Positions 6,154 through 12,171 of a stretch of 30,092 nt of DNA are shown here, in pieces. The notes under the pieces were generated by a model. The model ran no database searches and was not told where the DNA came from. It saw nothing but the letters and a program-made list of their open reading frames with translations. The stretch is from the IMG/VR virus record IMGVR_UViG_3300001715_000016, positions 1 through 30,092 of that record, one strand, 5' to 3'. The translations under genes and the position numbers were made by a program. Origin of the DNA: a virus. Numbering within the stretch: position 1 is the first letter of the stretch; every line of letters begins with the position of its first letter.

Positions 6154-6440
6154 GCAAACTAACCAAAGCCTCCAATGGCAAAACCTGTATCAGATGCGGT
6201 TCGCCTGACGCTTACTCAGCCCATTTCAATGGCACATATCAGCACCAGTACGGCAAAGGTCGAGGCATTAAGTGTCACGACATGGCAACGGCTGAGTTTT
6301 GTTACGTGTGCGATCAATTATTCAGCGAAGGAACAACATCAGGTTTTCATAACCAGGATGACCGAGATTCGCAATTCCTTCACTACATAGTTTTGACGAA
6401 TATCAGACGGTTTAACGATGGAGTTTTGAAAGTTGCATGA
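6150..6440 (+). CDS. YbcO/DUF1364-like putative nuclease with zinc-binding Cys/His, 96 aa
   Basis: This is a small protein with two Cys-x2-Cys knuckles: CIRC (about 13-16) and CYVC (about 51-54), plus His25, His32 and a GRGIKCHD block (38-45). The block and the Cys layout fit the YbcO-type family common in lambdoid nin regions, proposed to be HNH-like nucleases. It overlaps the previous gene by ATGA and sits just before the RusA resolvase, consistent with a role in DNA processing. Enzyme activity is inferred. Confidence 0.6.
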   Translation: MSKLTKASNGKTCIRCGSPDAYSAHFNGTYQHQYGKGRGIKCHDMATAEFCYVCDQLFSEGTTSGFHNQDDRDSQFLHYIVLTNIRRFNDGVLKVA

Positions 6441-6609
6441 CCAAGCACCAGCAGAGATTGCCAAGGCTATTTTTGCGATGCAAAGCAGGGCAGAACAGGA
6501 GAAAGCATTAAGCAATTGCCAGAACGTTAAACAGGTGCGGCATTGCCTTAATGTATTTATCGAAAGACGGCGAATTTGCCGGTTATTGGGGAAGGAGTTT
6601 TGGTTGTGA
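6433..6609 (+). CDS. Small basic protein with TTG start, 58 aa
   Basis: A frame starting at TTG 6433 has a GGAG ribosome binding site at about 6420-6423 and ends in a TGA that overlaps the GTG start of rusA (GTGA). It fills what would otherwise be a 165-base gap in a gapless operon. The product is Arg/Lys-rich in its second half (NVFIERRRICRLLGKEFW) and helical by eye. No family is recognised. The unusual start codon makes the exact N-terminus uncertain; an internal ATG at about 6478 is an alternative. Confidence 0.45.
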   Translation: MHDQAPAEIAKAIFAMQSRAEQEKALSNCQNVKQVRHCLNVFIERRRICRLLGKEFWL

Positions 6610-6968
6610 TTCATAAAATACTGCCAGTAGCAAAACCACGGCAAACACGCTCAGACAAGTGGAAGCAAAGACCTGCGGTAATGCGTTACAGAGCCTTTGC
6701 TGATGAGGTTCGCCTGAAACGTGTTCAGCTACCAGAAGCGGGCGCATGGATTATTTTTCACATGCCAATGCCTTCCAGTTGGTCGCAGACAAAACGAGCA
6801 TTGATGAAAGGTAAGGCGCATCAGCAAAAACCGGACGTTGATAATTTAACAAAAAGCATCCTTGACTCTATTCACGCAGATGACTCAGGCGTTTGGGATA
6901 TCAGAGCAACCAAGATTTGGTCAGACGAAGGCGGTATCGAAATCCGCGAAATAGAGGTTTATAGCTGA
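6606..6968 (+). CDS. rusA: RusA-type Holliday junction resolvase, 120 aa
   Basis: RusA is a dimeric endonuclease that resolves Holliday junctions. The diagnostic block QKPDVDNLTKSILDSI (about 78-93) carries two of the metal-binding Asp residues, with a further DDSGVWDI stretch supplying another, and the N-terminal KPRQTRSDKW is typical. The start at GTG 6606 is preferred over the TTG at 6576: GGAAGGAG lies about 8 bases upstream, the GTGA overlap matches its neighbours, and the product is then 120 aa, the usual RusA length. It probably trims recombination intermediates before packaging. Confidence 0.88.
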   Translation: MIHKILPVAKPRQTRSDKWKQRPAVMRYRAFADEVRLKRVQLPEAGAWIIFHMPMPSSWSQTKRALMKGKAHQQKPDVDNLTKSILDSIHADDSGVWDIRATKIWSDEGGIEIREIEVYS

Positions 6969-7156
6969 TGGCTGATGACGCAGATATAACCGGCGAACGA
7001 CAAGAGAAGCAAGCGGCTAGGAAAAAACCTATGAGCCTAGATTGCGTCGACTGTGGCAATCGTATTCCAGCAAGTAGGCAGGTACAAACTGGAGGTACAG
7101 AGCTATGCGAGCTTTGCGACTCTAACGAAGAACATTTAGGGAGGCATTACAGATGA
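6968..7156 (+). CDS. TraR/DksA-family zinc-finger protein, 62 aa
   Basis: This is a short TraR-like protein. A C4 zinc finger is visible: CVDCGNRIP (about 26-34) and CELC (about 47-50), separated by 17 residues, preceded by a charged helix containing an acidic N-terminus (DDADITGE). TraR-type proteins enter the RNA polymerase secondary channel and alter promoter choice without ppGpp; phages carry them often. It overlaps rusA by TGATG and the next gene by ATGA. The target is unknown. Confidence 0.8.
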   Translation: MADDADITGERQEKQAARKKPMSLDCVDCGNRIPASRQVQTGGTELCELCDSNEEHLGRHYR

Positions 7157-7389
7157 TAGAGCGACTCAAGCGAATAAGGTCATGGCTAAAAATATCATTC
7201 ACTTGGCTTTTTTGTGGCGGCAGAAGCTACACAAGGCTTTCGTTTCAAAGTTGTGAATCACTGGAGTCACTAGATAAAGAGCGGGACAGAATTAACTCTC
7301 ACATTAAAAGCTTTCCTAATCATTGGGTTTATCGTGATTTTCAGAATATTTATCACGAACGAAAAATGGAGTTGTTTTATGGCTGGTAA
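7153..7389 (+). CDS. Hypothetical protein, 78 aa
   Basis: The product is unrecognised: a basic N-terminus with a hydrophobic stretch (WLKISFTWLFCGG, about 11-23) and then a charged helical part (SLDKERDRINSHIKSF, about 39-54). It overlaps TraR-like by ATGA and the next gene by 11 bases. A membrane-anchored or peripheral protein is possible. Confidence 0.5.
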   Translation: MIERLKRIRSWLKISFTWLFCGGRSYTRLSFQSCESLESLDKERDRINSHIKSFPNHWVYRDFQNIYHERKMELFYGW

Positions 7390-7591
7390 AGGTTCAAGAC
7401 AACGCCCAACAGATATGGACGCATACCGAGAAAACTATGAGCGAATTTTCGGCAAACCAATCTGCGTCCTAACCTCAAACAGCACTGAAACAGATAGGCA
7501 TTACGAAGAGGCTGGGAATGTTAATGATGAAATGGAGCTCCATCAGAAAAAGATGGAATACCTAGACGATGAATATGAATTGGGGGCGTGA
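7379..7591 (+). CDS. Hypothetical phage protein, 70 aa
   Basis: The frame runs upstream to 7334, but the start at ATG 7379 (MAGKGSRQRPTDMDAYRENY) fits a phage-family N-terminus often seen in nin-type regions and only briefly overlaps the previous gene. The rest is acidic and helical. The function is unknown. A GTGA is formed at its end, but the next gene probably starts at the ATG three bases later. Confidence 0.6.
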   Translation: MAGKGSRQRPTDMDAYRENYERIFGKPICVLTSNSTETDRHYEEAGNVNDEMELHQKKMEYLDDEYELGA

Positions 7592-7593
7592 TT

Positions 7594-7788
7594 ATGTTTG
7601 AAAAATTCATTATAGATGGTTGGTATTGTGTCGCTAAGAGAGTAGATGGTTTATGGGTTGTTTGGCTTAAAACCAAATCAAAACTTGAAGCCGATATTTT
7701 TTTTAACAGGCTTTCACCACCTTATGTGATTATGGGTGCAGGGCTTTCTCCCCGATTTTGGGAGCCAAGCTTGTCGTGGTGTCAATAA
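7594..7788 (+). CDS. Hypothetical protein, 64 aa
   Basis: The product is unrecognised and aromatic-rich (MFEKFIIDGWYCVAKRVDGLWVVWLKTK). The ATG at 7594 is chosen because GGGGG (7582-7586) lies seven bases upstream; a GTG at 7588 overlapping the previous stop would add two residues. The stop overlaps the next ATG as TAATG. Confidence 0.5.
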   Translation: MFEKFIIDGWYCVAKRVDGLWVVWLKTKSKLEADIFFNRLSPPYVIMGAGLSPRFWEPSLSWCQ

Positions 7789-8102
7789 TGCGTGCCGAAG
7801 TCGAGCGTATTTACATGAGCCTACTCGTTGAGATTGGCAGAGCAGGTAAAAAGGTCGGCATAAACATTGTCTGGAGCAACCGTAAAAAGCGTTTCATGCT
7901 GATACGTGAGGATGATTACAGGGTGATAGATATAGGCGAAGACAGCACAGCTAAATATCTGCTTGTAGGGCTTTATGACGGCGTTGGCGACTATCCTTTT
8001 TACTCAGACATATACGGAGACATTCATGCGTTCATACTCGAAGAAACCACGAAAGAGTACGGTTATCAGCCCGAACTTAAAGAGCTTGCAGAAGCAGGCT
8101 GA
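7788..8102 (+). CDS. Hypothetical protein, 104 aa
   Basis: The start at ATG 7788 overlaps the previous stop (TAATG); the longer frame from 7758 has only a non-ATG start. The protein (MRAEVERIYMSLLVEIGRAG...) has an N-terminal helix, a basic beta-rich middle (WSNRKKRFMLIREDDYRVIDIG) and an acidic C-terminus. No family is recognised. Its last 77 bases overlap the next gene in another frame. Confidence 0.55.
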   Translation: MRAEVERIYMSLLVEIGRAGKKVGINIVWSNRKKRFMLIREDDYRVIDIGEDSTAKYLLVGLYDGVGDYPFYSDIYGDIHAFILEETTKEYGYQPELKELAEAG

Positions 8103-8418
8103 TAAGGTTCTTTATAGGTGGGCTGATGGCAGATATGTCGGGATGGATAATCTTGATATGCGTTGCCCGGGCGATTCTCCGGAAAAGCTAGCCGGTGATG
8201 ACGTTCAGGTTGAATTATGCCACTCACTGGCTAAACGGTGGACGCTCAGAGACCAGCTAATTGCAAAGGCGCATTGGGGTTCAGATGAATCAAAGCGAAG
8301 CGTGGCGGCGATATCTTTGCGGCTGGGTATAGGCACAACAAAGACCGAAAACCGTATTGAGTGGATGCGTGATTGCGTTATTGAAAGCTGTGTCAAAGTC
8401 ACAACAATTTATAGTTAA
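8026..8418 (+). CDS. Candidate late-gene antiterminator (Q-like), 130 aa
   Basis: This is the last gene of the rightward early operon, just before the late region, the position of the Q antiterminator in lambdoid phages. The product has a WADGRYVG motif (about 32-39) and a C-terminal helix-turn-helix resembling sigma region 4 or phage antitermQ (DQLIAKAHWGSDESKRSVAAIS, with LGIGTTKTENRIEWM after it). GGAGA five bases before ATG 8026 fixes the start even though it overlaps the previous gene by 77 bases. Recognition rests on position and fold impression, so confidence is moderate. It could instead be another DNA-binding activator of late genes. Confidence 0.5.
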   Translation: MRSYSKKPRKSTVISPNLKSLQKQADKVLYRWADGRYVGMDNLDMRCPGDSPEKLAGDDVQVELCHSLAKRWTLRDQLIAKAHWGSDESKRSVAAISLRLGIGTTKTENRIEWMRDCVIESCVKVTTIYS

Positions 8419-8448
8419 TTTTTGTGGCGAAAAAAACCAGCAATAAGG

Positions 8449-8457
8449 TGGTATAGT
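8449..8457 (+). promoter_or_regulatory. Possible extended -10 late promoter
   Basis: TGGTATAGT (8449-8457) is an extended -10 element (TGn plus TATAGT) with no good -35. It lies just past the Q-like gene, where a late promoter (pR') is expected. A start near 8464 would put the GAGCG-AA-CGCTC inverted repeat (8469-8480) at the head of the transcript. This is suggestive only. Confidence 0.35.
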
Positions 8458-8503
8458 TCAGGTAAGGTGAGCGAACGCTCGTCTGAATCAGAAAGAGGTT
8501 ATT

Positions 8504-8638
8504 ATGCCTTTAGATAAAAAACACAAAGAGGCTCAAAAGAAGTTTAACAAGCAAATGTCTGACTTGGTTGCAAAAGCTAATTTCGTTGTGCGTAAAAACC
8601 AACTAAGGCGCCTTGGTTCATTTACTGGCGACATCTAA
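8504..8638 (+). CDS. Tiny basic protein, 44 aa
   Basis: ATG 8504 has a clear AGAAAGAGG ribosome binding site. The product is highly Lys/Arg-rich (MPLDKKHKEAQKKFNKQMSD...) and probably an amphipathic helix, hence possibly nucleic-acid binding. No homologue is recognised. Its stop is followed directly by the next ATG. Confidence 0.5.
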   Translation: MPLDKKHKEAQKKFNKQMSDLVAKANFVVRKNQLRRLGSFTGDI

Positions 8639-8830
8639 ATGAAATCAGAAATCCAATGGCGTCAAGAGCAAACTAGAAAGCGACTCATCGCATTGATAGA
8701 TGAGTGCAGACGCCCAAGCTGGCTAAACCTATATGGCTTACTCCCTCCCGCTGCGCAATCAGCAATTAATGCGGCGGAAGCACAATTAAAAGCAATGGAT
8801 GAAGCCAGCCCATATTTCAGTACCAATTGA
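8639..8830 (+). CDS. Small hypothetical protein, 63 aa
   Basis: The ATG at 8639 begins on the base after the previous stop. The product is helical by eye (MKSEIQWRQEQTRKRLIALI, then AAQSAINAAEAQLKAMDEAS) with a proline-containing hinge. There is no strong ribosome binding site, so it may be coupled to the 44-residue gene. It is the least certain CDS before the late region. Confidence 0.4.
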   Translation: MKSEIQWRQEQTRKRLIALIDECRRPSWLNLYGLLPPAAQSAINAAEAQLKAMDEASPYFSTN

Positions 8831-8844
8831 GAAGACAGGATAAT

Positions 8845-9064
8845 CCAGTCGTTTCTTTGGCGAGACAGTTGGTACTGTGATGTATTCGCATGGTGATTAT
8901 GAATAACCCGGGAAGCCGGGCGAGCTAGTATGTTGGCTGTGGTCATCGCGTTGACCCGGATATGCAGACTTAGTTACCAGCCGAATACAGTTCCATGCAC
9001 AAGGTTGATGGGTCTTATCAACTGAAAACCAAACCCCAATACAGAAATGTGTTGGGGTTTTTTA
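8845..9064 (+). ncRNA. Candidate structured RNA between the early and late regions
   Basis: The 267 bases from 8831 to 9097 have no convincing ORF but hold a dense series of pairings: ACAGT/ACTGT (8865-8869 with 8874-8878), CCCGG/CCGGG with a GAAG loop (8907-8911 with 8916-8920), GGTCA/TGACC (8941-8945 with 8952-8956) inside GGCTG/CAGCC (8935-8939 with 8978-8982), and GTTGAT/ATCAAC (9004-9009 with 9017-9022). A long-range TGTATTCG/CGAATACA pairing (8881-8888 with 8982-8989) could close a multibranch junction. A strong terminator ends the region. It could be a lambda-6S-like leader at which Q acts, or a separate small RNA; the 5' end is unknown (a weak GATAAT box is at 8839-8844). Confidence 0.5.
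9031..9064 (+). terminator. Strong terminator before the holin gene
   Basis: A 13-bp stem (AAACCCCAAtACA with TGTgTTGGGGTTT, one G-T pair) closes a GAAA tetraloop and runs into a T tract ending at 9064. It lies 33 bases before the pinholin start. It would stop early readthrough and make late expression depend on antitermination, like lambda tR'. Confidence 0.9.
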
Positions 9065-9097
9065 TTGCCCCACGTTCGGAGAAACCAGGATTAACTG

Positions 9098-9394
9098 ATG
9101 ACAGGCATAACCCATCACTTGGCTGAAACAGCCGCCACTGTAGGTGCAAAGACAAACTACGGTGCAAGTGCCGGGTTACTGTTCTTAGGATGGCTCAGTC
9201 CGGAAGAGTGGACAGTCATTGCTATCTTGGCCGGTATATTTTTCGCTGCAGCAGGTTTCTTAACGCAGTCACTCATGACTTGGTACTTCAAAAGCAAAAC
9301 ATTAAAGCTTGAGCAAAAACGCATTGAAGCAGAAATCGCCCGTAACAACGCAAATAACCAGCCATACCCAAACGAGATAGACGACAGACTTTGA
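9098..9394 (+). CDS. Pinholin-like class II holin, 98 aa
   Basis: This is a small inner-membrane protein of the phage 21 S / HP1 holin type. Residues about 20-36 (NYGASAGLLFLGWLSPE) form a weakly hydrophobic, Gly/Ala-rich first segment like a SAR domain. A loop starting SPEEW follows, then a strong second transmembrane segment (VIAILAGIFFAAAGFLTQSLMTWYF, about 40-64, read across the family), then a long charged cytoplasmic tail. Such pinholins depolarise the membrane and thereby release SAR endolysins, the type encoded at 28309, although the two genes are separated by about 19 kb here. The start ATG follows the terminator with an AACTG gap and no strong ribosome binding site. Confidence 0.8.
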   Translation: MTGITHHLAETAATVGAKTNYGASAGLLFLGWLSPEEWTVIAILAGIFFAAAGFLTQSLMTWYFKSKTLKLEQKRIEAEIARNNANNQPYPNEIDDRL

Positions 9395-9418
9395 CAACTA
9401 ACCCTGCGGGGGTAAGAC

Positions 9419-9730
9419 ATGATCGAGTTCCTTTTTTCAGTCGCGCTAAGCCAGCAACAAATACACGATCAATGCATTTACCGGGCAGGTGTAGCCAGTA
9501 ACGTCCAGGAAATACGCCAACAAGGTGACAACTGGGAAGCATTCAAACAAAACACCCAAAGAATATACAAAGACGATGAAGGATATCAAACCCTTCTCGG
9601 CATGGCTTATCTGGTTTATCACCAAATGCCATTTGAATTAGAAAGCGACCAGGTATTCGAGCTGATGTTCGATAGCTGTATCACATCACACTACAAAGCC
9701 CATCGAACCGGGCCTGAATTTACTTTATAA
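9419..9730 (+). CDS. Hypothetical protein with possible signal sequence, 103 aa
   Basis: GGGGG lies 7-8 bases before the ATG. The first residues (MIEFLFSVALSQQQ) are weakly hydrophobic. The rest is soluble with two Cys, at about residues 19 and 86 (HDQCIYRAG and FDSCITSHY), that could form a disulfide if exported, and an invariant-looking 'GVASNVQEIRQQGDNW' helix. It sits between the holin and the terminase. The function is unknown: an antiholin, spanin-like or packaging accessory role cannot be separated. Confidence 0.6.
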   Translation: MIEFLFSVALSQQQIHDQCIYRAGVASNVQEIRQQGDNWEAFKQNTQRIYKDDEGYQTLLGMAYLVYHQMPFELESDQVFELMFDSCITSHYKAHRTGPEFTL

Positions 9731-9742
9731 ACGAGGCCAACT

Positions 9743-10018
9743 ATGGCAACTGAAGACTTTAACAAGATTAATGGCCAAGTAGCCCAGGGGTTTGTTCCTG
9801 GTGGCAGTAAAGCGGCGGCAACCACACATAGTTTGGCTAATATCAGTTTCTTTTATGCGGCTACTGATTGCGTATTCTCATTTGATACAGGCTCATTTGC
9901 TGCACCAGTCAATTTGTCAGCATTTATGGTTATCGGTGTGCCAGAAGGGGCAAAGACTGTCACCTTCACGGAAAGCACAGCCATCTGCTACATGCGCAAG
10001 AATCAGGCTAACGGCTAA
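9743..10018 (+). CDS. Hypothetical virion-region protein, 91 aa
   Basis: GAGG precedes the ATG. The product is beta-strand-rich with Ala/Gly/Thr/Phe composition (ANISFFYAATDCVFSFDTGSF, 34-54 region) and ends in a polar tail, a composition common in small capsid decoration or head-tail proteins. It overlaps the next gene by TAATG. No family is recognised. Confidence 0.6.
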   Translation: MATEDFNKINGQVAQGFVPGGSKAAATTHSLANISFFYAATDCVFSFDTGSFAAPVNLSAFMVIGVPEGAKTVTFTESTAICYMRKNQANG

Positions 10019-10308
10019 TGCCAGCACCAGAGCAAATCCCACAAGGAACCAGTTATTACTTTATTGCGGACGCTTGCGGTGTATTTGAAGATGCAATTTA
10101 CACATTTGAGGTAAAGCAGTTTCCTGGAAGCGATCCAGTGATTGAAAAAGAAGGCTCAGCAATCAACAGTAAGATTGAATTTATCCTGACACCAGAAGAA
10201 ACAGCATCGCTTGATGTTGGGCTTTGGTATCTCGTAAGAACTGCAACACTACCCAACTGGACAGTCGATGCCGTTAAGCGGGTGCAGATTACTAAGGGTT
10301 GGGCGTGA
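10018..10308 (+). CDS. Hypothetical virion-region protein, 96 aa
   Basis: The ATG overlaps the previous stop (TAATG) and the stop overlaps the TerS ATG (TGATG), so it is coupled on both sides. The product is beta-rich and acidic (TSYYFIADACGVFEDAIYTFEV), ending in a TVDAVKRVQITKGW strand; an Ig-like or jelly-roll small domain is plausible. It and the 91-residue neighbour may act as a pair. No function is recognised. Confidence 0.6.
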   Translation: MPAPEQIPQGTSYYFIADACGVFEDAIYTFEVKQFPGSDPVIEKEGSAINSKIEFILTPEETASLDVGLWYLVRTATLPNWTVDAVKRVQITKGWA

Positions 10309-10844
10309 TGGGTAAGTTAAGCGACAAACAGAAAATGTTTGTTAAAGAATACCTTATTGACCTTAACGCAACACAAGCGGCAATACGCTCAGGATATAGC
10401 AAGAAAACAGCTAATAAGATTGGCTCTCAAAACTTGGCAAAACTAGATATCCAAGAAGCCATTCAGAAAGCGATGGATGATCGAGCAGGGCGCACAGAGA
10501 TTACAGCCGACAGAGTGCTGCAAGAGATAGCAAAGCTCGGATTTGCCAATATGATGGATTACATGACTGTTCAAGAGAACGGTTTAGCAGTAGTTGATTT
10601 GTCTTTACTGACTCGCGATCAAGCTGCAGCAATTACAGAATTAACAGTAGAAACCCGCAAAGAGTTCAAAGGCGAAAATGAGAACGACTCAGCCACTATT
10701 GAAAAGGTTAAATTCAAACTAGCTGATAAAGGGCAGAACCTTGAGCGCCTTGGTCGCCACTTAAAACTGTTTACAGACAAAACAGAGGTTGATATTTCAC
10801 CACTGACCGTTGTGCTGGCTGGTCACGATGTTGGGACGCTCTAA
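10308..10844 (+). CDS. terS: Terminase small subunit (Terminase_2 family), 178 aa
   Basis: TerS recognises the packaging site and stimulates the large subunit. The N-terminal KQKMFVKEYLIDLNATQAAI (about 7-26) and SGYSKKTANKIGSQNLAKL form the DNA-binding helix-turn-helix typical of Terminase_2 proteins. The middle holds the oligomerisation helices, and the C-terminus (LERLGRHLKLF, then LADKGQ upstream of it) contacts TerL. The start is at ATG 10308, overlapping the previous stop; an upstream TTG would add three residues. TerL starts 17 bases before its end. Confidence 0.9.
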   Translation: MGKLSDKQKMFVKEYLIDLNATQAAIRSGYSKKTANKIGSQNLAKLDIQEAIQKAMDDRAGRTEITADRVLQEIAKLGFANMMDYMTVQENGLAVVDLSLLTRDQAAAITELTVETRKEFKGENENDSATIEKVKFKLADKGQNLERLGRHLKLFTDKTEVDISPLTVVLAGHDVGTL

Positions 10845-12171
10845 AGAGTTTAAGCTGACTGCTAAGCAGCATGAGGCTGTAGAGCTATTTTCATCAGAAG
10901 CCACCTACATACTGCTTTACGGTGGATCAAGGTCAACAAAAACATTTACCACTATCAGGACGATAGTTTGCAGGGCGCTGGCAGTGCCGGGCTCACGACA
11001 CGCCATACTACGGTTCCGCTTCAACCACATAAAAGCATCAGTTATCCATGACACGTTTCCAAAGGTCATGCAGCTTTGTTTTCCTGGTTGCCCATACAAA
11101 CTGAATCAGACTGATTGGTTTGTTGAGTTTCCTAACGGCGCACAGATATGGTTCGGTGGGCTGGATGATAAAGAGCGTGCCGAAAAGATACTCGGTAACG
11201 AATACGCAACCATCATGCTAAATGAGATATCGCAAATCTCATACAACAGTTTCACTATCATGATCACGCGGCTTGCTCAGCTTTGCCACTATGAAATAAA
11301 TGGCATTAAGAAAGAGCTACGGCTTAAGTTCTTTTTAGACGAGAACCCGCCATCAAAAGGCCATTGGTCTTACAAATTATTTATTGAAAAACGATCACCA
11401 GATTCAAAAGCATCGCTTGATAATCCAGAGGATTACGCATCCATGCTGATGAACCCGGCAGACAACGCAGTTAATCTTCCAGCAACGTACCTGAAAGCAT
11501 TACAGAACCTACCCAAGAGGAAGCGTGATCGCTTCTGGGATGGCAAGTTTGGTGACGACACAGAAAACGCTTTATGGTCATCTTCAATGCTGGATGGTTC
11601 GCGGGTTAATGGTGATGACTTACCTGATTTTGTTCGGATAGTTGTTGCAGTGGATCCATCAGGATCGGGTGATGAAGACAACGCCGCCAATGATGCTATC
11701 GGGATTGTAGTGGCAGCGCTTGGCACTGACGGCATTGGCTACCTGCTTGAAGATGTAACAATCAAGGCTGGACCTGCTACATGGGGCAAAGTTGCAACCA
11801 GTGCCTATGAGCGCCACGAGGCAGACAGAATTATTGGGGAACAGAACTTTGGTGGTGCCATGGTTGAGTTCGTTGTTAAGGCCTCCAATCCAAACGTTTC
11901 ATACAAGTCAGTTAATGCGTCACGCGGCAAGGTGGTACGGGCTGAGCCTATAAGCGCATTGCATGAGTCTGGAAAGATAAAGCTGGTTGGCACCTTTGCT
12001 GACCTTGAAGACGAGCTAGTTTCATTTACTACCACAGGCTACATCGGAGAAAACTCACCCAACAGGGCTGATGCCTTTGTTTGGGCGTTTACAGAGTTAT
12101 TTCCCGGCATGACACAGAAAGATAAGAAACCCAAAACACCCATCACCATCCCTAACCTGAAGAGATTCTAA
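10828..12171 (+). CDS. terL: Terminase large subunit, 447 aa
   Basis: This is the ATPase-nuclease packaging motor. Walker A is GGSRSTKT (about 33-40), with Thr where many relatives have Gly before Lys; Walker B reads TIMLNEIS (about 129-136), with Asn-Glu rather than Asp-Glu, and Glu as the probable catalytic carboxylate. The C-terminal RNase H-like nuclease begins VAVDPSGSGDE (about 272-282) and its last metal ligand is in NRADAFVWAF (about 413-422). The chosen ATG (10828) overlaps terS by 17 bases; an in-frame ATG 18 bases earlier is possible. The length is normal for the family. Confidence 0.93.
   Translation: MLGRSKEFKLTAKQHEAVELFSSEATYILLYGGSRSTKTFTTIRTIVCRALAVPGSRHAILRFRFNHIKASVIHDTFPKVMQLCFPGCPYKLNQTDWFVEFPNGAQIWFGGLDDKERAEKILGNEYATIMLNEISQISYNSFTIMITRLAQLCHYEINGIKKELRLKFFLDENPPSKGHWSYKLFIEKRSPDSKASLDNPEDYASMLMNPADNAVNLPATYLKALQNLPKRKRDRFWDGKFGDDTENALWSSSMLDGSRVNGDDLPDFVRIVVAVDPSGSGDEDNAANDAIGIVVAALGTDGIGYLLEDVTIKAGPATWGKVATSAYERHEADRIIGEQNFGGAMVEFVVKASNPNVSYKSVNASRGKVVRAEPISALHESGKIKLVGTFADLEDELVSFTTTGYIGENSPNRADAFVWAFTELFPGMTQKDKKPKTPITIPNLKRF

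Noticed and set aside
8662-8946. A 94-codon minus-strand frame over the region before the holin
   Set aside because: No ribosome binding site, no recognisable protein, and it covers both the 63-residue plus-strand ORF and the hairpin region; the local pairing signal explains the sequence better.
8960-9000. A GAATACAGTTCC stretch looking like a tRNA T arm
   Set aside because: No matching acceptor, anticodon or D arm could be found around it on either strand.
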